Shown here one piece after another: positions 1-9,486 of a DNA stretch of 64,000 nucleotides. Position numbers and translations under genes: made by a program. Numbering within the stretch: position 1 is the first letter of the stretch; the number at the start of each line of letters is the position of its first letter. The notes beneath the pieces are model-generated. The model was not told where the DNA came from. It was given only the letters and a program-made list of their open reading frames with translations, and did not search any database. Source of the stretch: Solirubrobacterales bacterium (GTDB lineage: Bacteria > Actinomycetota > Thermoleophilia > Solirubrobacterales > Solirubrobacteraceae); assembly GCA_027315115.1 (NCBI GenBank), contig DAHUYQ010000015.1, positions 1 to 64,000 of the forward strand. The letters are read 5' to 3'.

Positions 1-492
1 CCGGCGGTCACGGCGGCCGCGGCGCGCTCGACGTCGCCCCTCGTGACCGTGCCCTCCGGCCCGCTGCCCGCGATCCCGTGGATGTCGACGCCGAGTCGCT
101 CGGCGGTCCGTCGCGCAAGCGGCGTTACGCGCTGCCGCGCCTGCGCAGCCGGCGTGGGCGGGGCCTCGGCCGGCGTCGCAGCCGCGGCCGAGGGCGCCGG
201 CGGCGGCTCATGGACCGGCGTTGCCGGCGCGCCGGCTCCAGGCACGGCCTCGCCACCTGGCTCACCCTCCCCGCGCACGATCGCCAGCGCGGTGCCGACC
301 GGCACGCGCGTCCCCTCCTCGACGAGCAGCTCGTCTACAACGCCGTCCTCGAAGACCTCGACCTCGATCTCCGCCTTGCTGGTGTCCACGACCGCCACGA
401 TGTCCCCCCTTTTCACGGCGTCCCCCGGCTTCACCAGCCATTGCAGCAGGGTGCCGTGCTCCATGTCGGCGCCCAGCGCCGGCATCCTGAAC

Positions 493-500
<8 letters not shown>
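1..500 (-). CDS. 2-oxoacid dehydrogenase E2 (lipoyl acyltransferase), C-terminus outside window
   Basis: Acyltransferase core of a pyruvate/acetoin-type dehydrogenase complex: it takes the acyl group from E1 on a lipoyl arm and passes it to CoA. Visible are an N-terminal lipoyl domain (residues about 1-78, lipoyl-lysine motif DTSKA with K42), a Pro/Ala-rich linker, and the start of a peripheral subunit-binding domain (about 126-163, [14 protein letters not shown]). The catalytic domain lies beyond the window edge. The ATG overlaps the E1beta stop by 8 bases, so the two are translationally coupled. Pyruvate versus acetoin or branched-chain substrate cannot be decided from this part. Confidence 0.9.
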
Positions 501-1487
<987 letters not shown>

Positions 1488-1491
<4 letters not shown>

Positions 1492-2483
1492 CGCGCTGCG
1501 TCCTTCCCCGCATCCGCGTAGACGAACCGCTCCAGGTCCGCCACGGGCTCTGGCGTGCCCGCCTCCGCGAACGCGATCGCCTGGTCGATCTCATCGGCCA
1601 CCGAGCGCTCGATCTGCTGCACGCCCGCATCGTCGATCAGGCCGGCGTCCTGGAGCTGCGCCGTGAGGGCGGGGATCGGGTCGTGGCTTCGCCACCGCTC
1701 CACCTCCGCCTTGGAGCGGTAGAGCTCGGGGTCGTACATCGAGTGGGCGCGGAAGCGGTAGGTGCGGAGATCCAGAAAGCACGGCCGACCGCCGTCGCGC
1801 ACCTCGGAGGCCGCCCGGCGGGCAGCCTCGCGCACCGAGAGCACGTCCATGCCGTCGACCGACCACGCGGTCATCTGGTAGCTGCTCGCCTTGAGCGCGA
1901 GGTCGGTCTGGGACTCGTGGCGCGCCAGCTCGGTGCCCATCGCGTAGAGGTTGTTCTCGCATAGGAACAGGACCGGGAGCTGCCAGAGCGCTGCGAGATT
2001 CATCGTCTCGTGGAACTCTCCCTCGGCGACCGCCCCGTCGCCGAAGAAGCAGGCGGTCAGGCGGTTGAGCCCGCGCAGCTTGTCGGCGAGCGCGAGACCG
2101 ATCGCCAGCGGCAGCCCGCCGCCGACGATCGCGTTGCCGCCGTAGAAGCGCGTTCCGGCGTCGAACAGGTGCATCGAGCCGCCGCGACCCCGAGAGCAGC
2201 CCTCCACCCTGCCGTACATCTCGGCCATGATCGAGGCTGCCGAGACGCCCCGCAGCAGCGCGTGCCCGTGCTCCCTGTAGGTGCTGACGACCGTGTCCTT
2301 CGGCCCGATCGCCTCCATCGTTCCGGCCGCGACCGCCTCCTCGCCTATGTAGAGGTGCAGGAAGCCGCGGATCTTCGTCGCGCTGTAGAGCTCGACGCAC
2401 CGCTCCTCGAAGCGGCGCACGCGCAGCATCTGGTGCAGCAGATGTCTGCCGTCTGCCTCCGCGAGTCGGCCGGCGGCGCTCAT
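1488..2483 (-). CDS. 2-oxoacid (pyruvate/acetoin) dehydrogenase E1 alpha subunit
   Basis: Alpha half of E1, binding thiamine diphosphate and decarboxylating the 2-oxoacid. The 331 residues are typical for PdhA/AcoA. The ThDP motif is clear ([17 protein letters not shown] followed by the asparagines of CENN), as is the RGGSMHLFD segment found near the active site in this family. The start overlaps the acetyl-CoA synthetase stop (ATGA) and its stop overlaps the E1beta start. No E3 (lipoamide dehydrogenase) gene is in the window; it is either further downstream or shared from another locus. Confidence 0.93.
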
Positions 2484-4258
2484 CGGATCGCTTCGAGCGT
2501 CGAGATGTCGCCCTCCGGCAGGCCGAGCTCGCGCGCGCGCAGCAGCCTGCGCATGATCTTGCCGCTGCGGTTGTGCGGCACCGAGTCGACGAAGTCGATC
2601 TCGCGCGGCGCGACAGCGCCTAGTCGCATGCGGGCGAAGCCGAGCAGCTCGTCGCGCAGCTCCTCGCTTGGCCGCATGCCCGGCTTCAGCGCGACGAACG
2701 CCTTCACGACTTCGCCTGCGAGCGGGTCTGGCTTGCCGATCACGCCTGCGTCGGCGAGCGCCGGATGCGCGAGCAGGGCGCTCTCCACCTCGAAGGGCCC
2801 GATCAGATGCCCGGCCGACTTGATCACGTCGTCACCGCGGCCGACGAACCAGAAGTAGCCGTCGCGGTCGCGGCGCACGAGGTCGCCGGTCAGGTACCAG
2901 CCGCCGGCGAAGGAGCTGCGGTATCGCTGCTCCTGCCCCACGTAGCCGCGGAACATCGACGGCCATCCCGGCCGCAGCACCAGCTCGCCCTGCTCGCCGG
3001 CAGCCTGCGCGAGCTGCAGCTTCCCGTCCGCCGCAAGCAGATGCCCGCCCTCCCGGTCGCGCCTGGCGACGGCGGCCTGGATGCCGGGCAGCGGGCGTCC
3101 CATGGAGCCCGGGCGCAACGGCATAGCGCGGTAGTTGGCGATCATGATCCCGCCGGTCTCCGTCTGCCACCAGTTGTCGTGCACCGGCAGCCCGAACGCC
3201 TCCCTGCCCCACAGCACCGCCTCCGCGCTCAGCGGCTCGCCGACGCTCGCTATGAAGCGCAGCGAGCCGAGGTCGTACTCGTGGGCCACCTCCGCGCCCA
3301 GCCGCATCAGCATCCGCAGCGCCGTGGGCGCGGTGTACCAGACGTCGACCCGTTGATCCTGGATGATGCGGTACCAGCGCTCGGCGTCGAAGTCGAGCTC
3401 GTCGACCACGCACGTGACCCCCAGCGTCAGCGGAGCGACGATGCCGTAGGAGGTGCCGGTCACCCAGCCCGGATCGGCTGTGCACCAGAAGACGTCCCCC
3501 GGGCGCAGGTCGAGCGCGATCTCGCCCGTCGCGCGGTGCGCGACGACCGCCTCGTGCACGTGCAGCGCGCCCTTCGGCGCGCCTGTCGTGCCGCTCGTGA
3601 AATGCAGCAGCGCGAGGTCGACGGGCGCAGTGGCGGCGATCTGACAGCGCTCTCCCGCCGCCACCATCAGCTCCCGGCAATCCTCGACGCCATCGATCTC
3701 GTCGATCTGCGCCGCCTCGCCGACGAGCAGCACATGCCGCAGGCCCGGCAGCCGCGGCCGCAGCTCGGCGACCTTGCGGCGGTAGAGCTGCGGCGTGCTG
3801 ATCAGCACGCGCGCGTCGCCGATCCGCAGGCGCTGCTCGATCGGCTCGGGCCCGAAAGCGGAGAACAGCGGGCAGAACACCGCCCCGTGCTTGAGCGCGC
3901 CCAGCGCCGCGACGTAGAGCTCTGGGATGCGTCCCGCGAGCGCGAACACGCGCTCTCCGCGCTGCACGCCGAGCGCACGGAGCACGTTGGCGAATCGATC
4001 GGTCTCCGCACGGAGCTGCGCGTAGGTCAGCTCGCCGACGGCGCCGTGCCTGCCGAGGAAGCGCAGCGCCACCACGTTCGCCAGCGGCCCCTCCGCATGC
4101 CGGTCGACCGCCTCGTGGGCGATGTTCAAGGCGCCGCCCGGCAGCCCCGCCAGCCGCGCCCGCGCCCGCTCCCAGGAGAACCGGGCGCACGCCCGCTCGT
4201 AGTCCGGCATGTTGGCGGGAATCGCCGCCCGCCCGCCTGCCGCGCGCGAGGCGCTCAT
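2480..4258 (-). CDS. acsA: AMP-forming acetyl-CoA synthetase
   Basis: Acyl-adenylate-forming enzyme making acetyl-CoA from acetate, ATP and CoA. The 592 residues are close to the Bacillus AcsA length. The phosphate-binding loop [10 protein letters not shown] is at 221-230, the [17 protein letters not shown] region carries the conserved Asp and Arg, and the C-terminal catalytic lysine lies in SGKIMRR (K567), the residue normally acetylated to switch the enzyme off. It starts inside the stop of the hibernation-factor gene (ATGA) and runs into the E1alpha gene. Together these genes feed acetyl-CoA from acetate and from a 2-oxoacid. Propionate or another short acid is a possible substrate. Confidence 0.88.
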   Translation of the reverse strand: MSASRAAGGRAAIPANMPDYERACARFSWERARARLAGLPGGALNIAHEAVDRHAEGPLANVVALRFLGRHGAVGELTYAQLRAETDRFANVLRALGVQRGERVFALAGRIPELYVAALGALKHGAVFCPLFSAFGPEPIEQRLRIGDARVLISTPQLYRRKVAELRPRLPGLRHVLLVGEAAQIDEIDGVEDCRELMVAAGERCQIAATAPVDLALLHFTSGTTGAPKGALHVHEAVVAHRATGEIALDLRPGDVFWCTADPGWVTGTSYGIVAPLTLGVTCVVDELDFDAERWYRIIQDQRVDVWYTAPTALRMLMRLGAEVAHEYDLGSLRFIASVGEPLSAEAVLWGREAFGLPVHDNWWQTETGGIMIANYRAMPLRPGSMGRPLPGIQAAVARRDREGGHLLAADGKLQLAQAAGEQGELVLRPGWPSMFRGYVGQEQRYRSSFAGGWYLTGDLVRRDRDGYFWFVGRGDDVIKSAGHLIGPFEVESALLAHPALADAGVIGKPDPLAGEVVKAFVALKPGMRPSEELRDELLGFARMRLGAVAPREIDFVDSVPHNRSGKIMRRLLRARELGLPEGDISTLEAIR

Positions 4259-5031
4259 ACCGCAGGCTCGATCAACCCGTAGTGGCCGTCGTAGCGCATG
4301 TAGATCACCTCGCCGCGGCCGCTGTCGGCGTCGAGGAAGAACATGAACCTGTGGCTGAGGGCGTTCATCTCCTCGATCGCGGCGTCCAGCGTGATCGGCG
4401 AGGCGTTGCGGCTCGCCTGCGGCACGATCCCGTCCTGCACGGGATGCGACCGAACCGCGTCGGGCGTGCCGATCAGCCCGATCTTGCCGTCGTCGCGGCG
4501 GTACAGAACCGCGTCATCGCCGGTCAGCGAGTCGCGAAAGAGATAGAAGTCATGGTCGAGGTCCAGCATCTCCGCGAGCGCCCGCCGAGGCTCCATCGCG
4601 TTCAGCGCGAAGGTCTTGCGACGGATGAGCTGACGCTCCGGCGCCGGGCGTGGCAGGTAGGACGGACGCGGAGGCGACCAGGCGCCGTGCCGCCACTCGC
4701 CGTCGCCGGGAGTCGGCGGGCGTCGCTGCCGTGCCATGCGGCGCTTGTCAAAGTCGTCGAGCTGGCGCTCGAGCCGGCCGGCGAGCTCGCCGATCGCCTG
4801 CGACATCGTCTCGGCGGCGACGCGACCGCAGACGAGATGGCCGTTGACGTCGATCTCGGCCTCCGCTCGCGCCGGGCGTTCCAGGCTCGGGTTGGCCTGC
4901 AAGCTGAGCATCGCCCGTGCTCCGAGGATCGGGTCGGGCACGAAGCGGTCCAGGTGCGCCAGGCGCTCATGGGCGAGCGCCCGCTGCCCCTCAGAGACCT
5001 GGCCTCTGGTCGTGATTGCGAAGTCGATCAT
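4255..5031 (-). CDS. hpf: Long-form ribosome hibernation promoting factor with duplicated C-terminal domain
   Basis: Binds the 30S subunit and parks ribosomes during starvation or hypoxia. The N-terminal S30AE domain covers about 1-110 (ends [12 protein letters not shown]). Two copies of the S30AE C-terminal unit follow, one around [20 protein letters not shown] and one around [20 protein letters not shown], each ending in a GLI motif. Two C-terminal units at 258 aa recall the mycobacterial RafH/Rv0079 group rather than short HPF. I chose the ATG giving [10 protein letters not shown] because family similarity begins there, although the frame stays open upstream. It leads the acetyl-CoA operon and overlaps acsA by ATGA. 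Confidence 0.88.
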   Translation of the reverse strand: MIDFAITTRGQVSEGQRALAHERLAHLDRFVPDPILGARAMLSLQANPSLERPARAEAEIDVNGHLVCGRVAAETMSQAIGELAGRLERQLDDFDKRRMARQRRPPTPGDGEWRHGAWSPPRPSYLPRPAPERQLIRRKTFALNAMEPRRALAEMLDLDHDFYLFRDSLTGDDAVLYRRDDGKIGLIGTPDAVRSHPVQDGIVPQASRNASPITLDAAIEEMNALSHRFMFFLDADSGRGEVIYMRYDGHYGLIEPAV

Positions 5032-5123
5032 TGCCCCAAGCGTCGCGGCTGACGACACGATTCGCATCCGCGCAGACAGGCGAGATCCTCCGCGGAGAAC
5101 TACGTAGACGCCGGACCGCCTGC

Positions 5124-5690
5124 TCAGGCCGCCGGTCTGGCTCCCGCCGCGACGAGCATCTCGATCAGCTTGGCGCTGAAGGCCGGCAGATCGGCGGGGC
5201 GGCGGCTGGTGAGGATCGTGCCGTCCACGCAGGTCTCCCGGTCGACCCATTCGGCGCCGGCGTTGACCAGGTCGGTGCGCAGGGATGGCCAGGAGGTGAG
5301 CGTACGGCCACGCACCACGCCGGCCTCGATCAGCAGCCACGGCGCATGGCAGATCGCGGCGACGACCTTGCCGCGGGCGACGAGCTCGCCGATCAGGCCG
5401 ACGGCGTCGTTGTTGAGGCGCAGATGGTCGGGGTTGGCCACCCCTCCGGGCAGCACGAGCGCGTCGTAGCGGGAGGCGTCGGCGTCCGCGAGCGCGCGAT
5501 CGACCGCGGCGGTGCCGGTCTCCTGCAGATGCTCGACGGTGTGGATCTCCCCTCTTCGCGGCGCGATCAGCTCGACGTGCGCGCCCTGGGCTTCCAGCGC
5601 TTCGCGCGGCTGCGTGAGCTCGCGGCGATCGACCCCGTCGCTTGCGAGGATCGCGACTCTCCTGCCGGCAAGGCTCGTGGCTGCGCTCAC
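5124..5690 (-). CDS. DJ-1/PfpI family protein (type 1 glutamine amidotransferase fold)
   Basis: Member of the DJ-1/PfpI superfamily, which includes glyoxalase III/deglycase-like stress proteins and PfpI-type proteases. The nucleophile elbow AICHAPWLL gives C114 followed by H115, and the oxyanion-side glutamate is probably E24. The 188-aa length is standard for the YhbO/PfpI branch. I used the GTG at 5690 (VSAATSLAG), since the frame extends upstream to 5762 without similarity. It sits between the hibernation-factor operon and a divergent DUF2267 gene. A role in stress or carbonyl damage is inferred from family only. Confidence 0.85.
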   Translation of the reverse strand: MSAATSLAGRRVAILASDGVDRRELTQPREALEAQGAHVELIAPRRGEIHTVEHLQETGTAAVDRALADADASRYDALVLPGGVANPDHLRLNNDAVGLIGELVARGKVVAAICHAPWLLIEAGVVRGRTLTSWPSLRTDLVNAGAEWVDRETCVDGTILTSRRPADLPAFSAKLIEMLVAAGARPAA

Positions 5691-5800
5691 TGCGCCCAAT
5701 CTAGGCGGCGCCGCCCGCGCGAGGCTCGGTAGTCGTCCGCCTCCCCTCTTCGGTCTCCTCACGATGTCCGGCGCGCATGAAGTCGAGACGCTGCGCTGCG

Positions 5801-6226
5801 ATGCAGTACGAGGATCTCATCCGCCACTTCGAGCGCGTCGTTCCCGACCGGCTGAGCGGCGCCCAGGCCGAGCGGGCGATGGTCGCGACGCTGGCCACGC
5901 TCGCGGAATGTCTGCCGCCGCAGGCCACGCACGATCTCGCCGAGCAGCTACCGGGACCGTTGCGGAGCAGGCTTCCCTCGGCGGCGGCCGAGCCGCGTCG
6001 GCTCACGCTCAGCGAGTTCCTGGCCGCGCTCGCGGCCCGCGAGGAGGTGTCGCCATCGGAAGCGCTTGGCCACGCGCGCGCCACCTTCGAGGCGCTCACG
6101 GAGGCCGCGGCCGGGCACGAGCTGCAGCTCGTTCGCGCCCAGCTTCCGCCGGAGCTGGCGCCGATCTTCGAGGCGCCAGCGGCGGCCGGCTGGCCGGAGA
6201 CGCACCGTTCGCGTCCCCACCCCTGA
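5801..6226 (+). CDS. DUF2267 family protein
   Basis: Small soluble protein of the DUF2267 family; its biochemical role is unknown. The start MQYEDLIRHFERV matches the family's usual beginning, so the ATG at 5801 is preferred over the upstream in-frame ATG at 5777. The middle (about 20-70) has the usual alternation of Leu and Pro (LAECLPPQATHDLAEQLP), followed by a second copy-like segment ending LPPELAPIF. It is convergent with arsR and divergent from the DJ-1 gene. No catalytic motif is recognised. Confidence 0.7.
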   Translation: MQYEDLIRHFERVVPDRLSGAQAERAMVATLATLAECLPPQATHDLAEQLPGPLRSRLPSAAAEPRRLTLSEFLAALAAREEVSPSEALGHARATFEALTEAAAGHELQLVRAQLPPELAPIFEAPAAAGWPETHRSRPHP

Positions 6227-6239
6227 GCGCCCTCGCGGC

Positions 6240-6593
6240 TCAGCTCAGCCAGGCCGAGAGCTCCGCCAAGGCGCCGGGGATCACGTAGTAGTAGGCCCAC
6301 AGGCCGCGCCGCTCCGAGTCGACGACTCCTGCCGTGCGCAGCTTGGCGAGGTGATGGGAGAGCGTCGGCTGGGATATCTCGAACAGCGGCACGAGCTCGC
6401 AGACGCAGACCTTGCCCGCGTGCTTGCGGAGCACGTCGACGAGCTGCAGGCGGATCGGGTCCCCGAGCGCCTTGGCGACCTCGGCCATCCGGATCGCCTG
6501 CTCGCGGTCCACGTCGGGATAGACGACCGGATCGCAACAGCGCTGCCCCGCCGGACGCTTCTGCTTGGGCGTGAACTCCAGATCGACAGTCAT
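6240..6593 (-). CDS. arsR: ArsR-family arsenic-responsive repressor
   Basis: Winged-helix repressor that releases DNA when As(III) binds. At 117 aa it is of normal length. The metal site VCVCEL (C63, C65) matches the ELCVCDL-type alpha-3 site of classical ArsR. The recognition helix is around ISQPTLSHHLAKLRTAGVV (73-91). An additional CC pair at 19-20 could supply a third ligand. It is transcribed divergently from the aquaporin-arsC operon across a 53-bp A+T-rich gap holding its promoter and a probable operator, so it should control both directions. Confidence 0.92.
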   Translation of the reverse strand: MTVDLEFTPKQKRPAGQRCCDPVVYPDVDREQAIRMAEVAKALGDPIRLQLVDVLRKHAGKVCVCELVPLFEISQPTLSHHLAKLRTAGVVDSERRGLWAYYYVIPGALAELSAWLS

Positions 6594-6600
6594 CTATATA

Positions 6601-6630
6601 CATATATCTATTGAAGTGATGTTTGTCAAT
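6601..6630. promoter_or_regulatory. arsR promoter and candidate ArsR operator
   Basis: On the minus strand TTGACA (6629-6624), a 17-bp spacer and TATATG (6606-6601) form a good promoter for arsR. An inverted repeat ATTGA-N11-TCAAT (6610-6630) lies across the spacer and the -35 element, the right place for an autorepressor. The same gap holds a weaker plus-strand TTGAAG...TAGGAT pair (6611-6640) ahead of the aquaporin gene. The A+T-rich composition stands out from the surrounding DNA. Confidence 0.6.
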
Positions 6631-6646
6631 CAAATAGGATGCCGCC

Positions 6647-7396
6647 ATGTCCGCACGCACCCCACCGCTTCCCCGCCGGCTGCTCGCCGAGCTGCTGGGC
6701 TCGGCCTTCCTCGCCGCACTGGTGATCGGCTCCGGGATCGCCGCCCAGACCCTCTCACCCACCGACGTCGGCCTGCAGCTCTTCGAGAACGCCGCGGCCA
6801 CCGCGGCGGGCCTGATGGCGATCATCCTGATGTTCGGCCCGGTCTCCGGCGGGCACTTCAACCCCGTCGTCTCGCTGGCGGACGCGACCTTCGGCGGCAT
6901 ACGGTGGAAGGACGCGCTCGCGTATGCGCCCGTTCAGATCGCCGGCTGCGTGCTCGGCGCGGTGCTCGCCAACGCGATGTTCGCGCGCGCGGCGATCAGC
7001 ATCTCCACCCATCATCGCGCCTCCGGCGCGCATCTGCTCTCCGAGGCGATCGCGACCGCCGGGCTGCTGCTCGTGATCTTCGCGCTGGCCCGCAGCAGGC
7101 GCACCGCCGCGGCGCCGGCGGCCGTCGGCGCCTACATCGGCGCGGCCTACTTCTTCACCAGCTCGACCAGCTTCGCCAACCCGGCGATCACCGTGGGGCG
7201 CATGTTCTCCGACACCTTCGCCGGGATCGCGCCGGCATCGGTGCCCGGCTTCGTGATCGCCCAGCTCGTGGGCACGGCGGGGGCGGTTCTCGCGATAAGG
7301 ACGCTCTACCCCGACGTGAGTCCCGAGCAGGCCGCCGATCTGGTCGTCCCCCACCCCGCCGGGGCGCCGGCCGCGCCGGTGCTTGAGAGGTCCTGA
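6647..7396 (+). CDS. Aquaglyceroporin-type MIP channel of the arsenic locus (AqpS-like)
   Basis: Six-helix MIP channel with two half-helix signatures, NPV at 72-74 (GHFNPVVSLAD) and NPA at 178-180 (SFANPAITVGR, with the pore Arg shortly after). Between arsR and arsC the likely job is to let arsenite, produced by ArsC, leave the cell down its gradient, as described for the AqpS channels of Sinorhizobium ars operons. Its stop overlaps the arsC start (TGATG), giving translational coupling. The first NPA is NPV, common in this subgroup. General glycerol/water transport is the alternative. Confidence 0.85.
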   Translation: MSARTPPLPRRLLAELLGSAFLAALVIGSGIAAQTLSPTDVGLQLFENAAATAAGLMAIILMFGPVSGGHFNPVVSLADATFGGIRWKDALAYAPVQIAGCVLGAVLANAMFARAAISISTHHRASGAHLLSEAIATAGLLLVIFALARSRRTAAAPAAVGAYIGAAYFFTSSTSFANPAITVGRMFSDTFAGIAPASVPGFVIAQLVGTAGAVLAIRTLYPDVSPEQAADLVVPHPAGAPAAPVLERS

Positions 7397-7794
7397 TGGC
7401 GACCGCGCTCTTTGTCTGCAGGCAGAACGCGGGGCGTTCACAGATGAGCGCCGCCCTCTTCGAACGTGAAGCAGACGGCCGTCATCGTGCGCTCTCGGCC
7501 GGCACGACCCCCGCCGCCCACGTGCACCCCGAGGTGGTGGAGGCGATGCGCGAGCTCGGCATCGACCTTGCCGACCGCACGCCCCGGGAGCTCACCGAAG
7601 AGCTCGCGCGGCAGGCGGACGTCGTGGTGACGATGGGCTGCGGCGACAAGTGCCCCTACATCCCCGGCAAGCGCTACATCGACTGGGATCTGCCCGATCC
7701 CTCGGGCCGCCCGCTCCCCGAGGTGATCGCGACGCGCGAGGAGATCGCCCGCCGCGTCAGAGAGCTCGTCGCAGAGCTCGACGCGGGGGCCTGA
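7396..7794 (+). CDS. arsC: Arsenate reductase, low-molecular-weight phosphatase type
   Basis: Reduces arsenate to arsenite using a cysteine relay. The phosphatase-like loop is C8-x5-R14 (FVCRQNAGRS). C82 and C86 (MGCGDKCP) are in place to act as the second and third redox cysteines, as in thioredoxin- or mycothiol-linked enzymes. The DP motif near 101 supplies the acid. At 132 aa it is full length. Coupling to the upstream channel gives a reduce-and-leak route rather than ArsB-pumped efflux; no arsB or acr3 gene is nearby. Confidence 0.92.
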   Translation: MATALFVCRQNAGRSQMSAALFEREADGRHRALSAGTTPAAHVHPEVVEAMRELGIDLADRTPRELTEELARQADVVVTMGCGDKCPYIPGKRYIDWDLPDPSGRPLPEVIATREEIARRVRELVAELDAGA

Positions 7795-7836
7795 GGGGCG
7801 AGACGGCGGCTCTGCTGACCGGCGCGCGCCGGCCGC

Positions 7837-8112
7837 CTACTGCGACCCGGAGATCTGGCTCTCCAGGACCTTCTCCGCGAACCGGAGCATCCCGAGGGTC
7901 ACCCAGGGAAGCTGGCCGGCTCGCACGCGCAGGTTCACGTCCCCGCCGGGCCGGATCACCTCCACGAGCGTGATCACACGGCCGATCTGGTAGTCGTCGC
8001 CGAAGTCGGCTTCGATCTGGTCCATCTCGTCGGCGACTTCCTGCATCAGCCGCGCCCGCGGGTCGGGCATCGCGTCCCGCTCGCCGGCGCCTCCGCTTCC
8101 TGTGCCTGCCAC
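7837..8112 (-). CDS. Conserved hypothetical small protein
   Basis: Not recognised. A 91-residue soluble reading frame with sensible codon use, convergent with arsC. An N-terminal Gly/Ser-rich stretch of about 14 residues is followed by MPDPRARLMQEVADEMDQIE, so translation may really begin at the internal ATG near 8070. The middle (ADFGDDYQIGRVITLVEVI) is strongly patterned like an alpha/beta domain. No cysteines or catalytic motifs are present. No function is proposed. Confidence 0.55.
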   Translation of the reverse strand: MAGTGSGGAGERDAMPDPRARLMQEVADEMDQIEADFGDDYQIGRVITLVEVIRPGGDVNLRVRAGQLPWVTLGMLRFAEKVLESQISGSQ

Positions 8113-8226
8113 TGTGGACCCCCGATCTGTGGACTACGAAGAGCGCAATCTTAGGGGCGGCCGCAGCAGCCTCCAAATGCCCTGCGCTTCACAGCGCGCC
8201 CCGCATCGACGCCATACGCTCCCGGC

Positions 8227-9393
8227 ATGAGCGCCGCCAGCACCGCGACCGCTCCGTCGCTGCGCGAGATCGTCCGCGAGTGGGGGCGCATCGGCTGCGT
8301 GGGTTTCGGCGGCCCGCCGGCGCACATCGCGCTGCTGCGGCAGCTCTGCGTCAACGATCGCGCCTGGCTGACGGACATGCAGTTCGAGCGCGCGATCGCA
8401 GCCACGAACCTGCTGCCGGGGCCCTCCTCCACCCAGCTTGCGATCTACTGCGCCTGGCGTCTGCGCGGCACTGCCGGTGCCCTCATGGGCGGGCTCTGCT
8501 TCATCGTGCCGGGGCTGATCCTGATCCTGGCGCTGAGCACGCTGTTCCTGGCGGGATCGCCGCCCACCTGGGTGCGGGGAGCGGGCCTTGGCGCCGGCGC
8601 CGCCGTGGCAGCGGTGGCCGTGAGCGCGGGTCTGGGCGTGAGCGTGCCGATCTGGCGCCGCACCGGCAGGCCCCGGCGTCCGCGCGTGCTGGCCTACGCG
8701 CTGGCGGGCGGGGCGGGCGCCGCCGTGGTCGGGCCGTGGCTGGTGCTGGTGCTGCTCGGCTGCGGCGCGATCGAGCTGGCGTTGAGCCGGCGCCCGCGCG
8801 GGGGCGTCGCGGCAATGCACGGCTGGCCGCTGCTGGCGATCGCGGCCGCGGGCGCCGGCGGCGCCGGCGCGCTGGCATGGACCGCGCTGAAGGTCGGCGC
8901 CCTCTCCTTCGGCGGCGGCTTCGTGATCATCCCGCTGATGCAGGCCGACGCGGTGAGCACCTATCGCTGGATGAGCCACAGCCAGTTCCTGAACGCGGTG
9001 GCGCTCGGCCAGGTGACCCCCGGGCCTGTGGCGCACACGGTGGCCGCGGTCGGCTACGCGGCAGGCGGCATCGGCGGCGGGCTGCTGGCGGCGCTCGTGG
9101 CCTTCGCCCCCTCATTCGCCTTCATCCTGATCGGCGCGAGGCGCTTCGAGCGGCTGCTGCACGACGAGCGGGCGGCGGCGTTTCTGGGCGGCGCGGCGCC
9201 GGCGGCGGCCGGCGCGATCATCGGCTCCGCGATCCCGCTCGCGCTGGCGCTGTCGGAGACATGGCAGTACGCGGTGCTGGCGCTGGCGGCCGCCTCCCTG
9301 CTGCTGTTGCGCCGCGGCGTGGTGCTGACCCTGCTGGCCACCGGTGCGATCGGCGTGGCGGCGGCGCTGCTGGGCGCGCCGCTTCCGCGCTGA
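8227..9393 (+). CDS. chrA: Chromate transporter (CHR family)
   Basis: Membrane protein of the ChrA family, which exports chromate. At 388 aa it is a long-chain, two-half protein: each half begins with the family's G-x-G-FGGP/FGGGF motif (CVGFGGPPAHIALL near 27 and LSFGGGFVIIPLMQ near 227) and has the N-x-LPGP or QVTPGPV segment. About ten hydrophobic helices are visible. The linker between the halves contains a 56-bp stretch repeated exactly, in inverted orientation, at 16.4 kb. Next to the ars genes it suggests an oxyanion-resistance patch. Confidence 0.9.
   Translation: MSAASTATAPSLREIVREWGRIGCVGFGGPPAHIALLRQLCVNDRAWLTDMQFERAIAATNLLPGPSSTQLAIYCAWRLRGTAGALMGGLCFIVPGLILILALSTLFLAGSPPTWVRGAGLGAGAAVAAVAVSAGLGVSVPIWRRTGRPRRPRVLAYALAGGAGAAVVGPWLVLVLLGCGAIELALSRRPRGGVAAMHGWPLLAIAAAGAGGAGALAWTALKVGALSFGGGFVIIPLMQADAVSTYRWMSHSQFLNAVALGQVTPGPVAHTVAAVGYAAGGIGGGLLAALVAFAPSFAFILIGARRFERLLHDERAAAFLGGAAPAAAGAIIGSAIPLALALSETWQYAVLALAAASLLLLRRGVVLTLLATGAIGVAAALLGAPLPR
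8618..8673 (+). repeat. 56-bp sequence repeated exactly (inverted) at 16414-16469
   Basis: This stretch of chrA, encoding roughly VSAGLGVSVPIWRRTGRP, is identical over 56 bases to the reverse complement of 16414-16469. The match breaks on both sides. In chrA it lies in frame in the linker between the two membrane halves. The distant copy is in non-coding DNA, so chrA is the likelier source. Confidence 0.9.
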
Positions 9394-9486
9394 TCGCGCC
9401 AGGGAGGACGCGCCCGAGAAGCCGCACCGCCCGGCGGGAGGTGGCGTCCGGCGGCGCGTGCCCGGCGCGGCCCGCGCGCCACCGGC

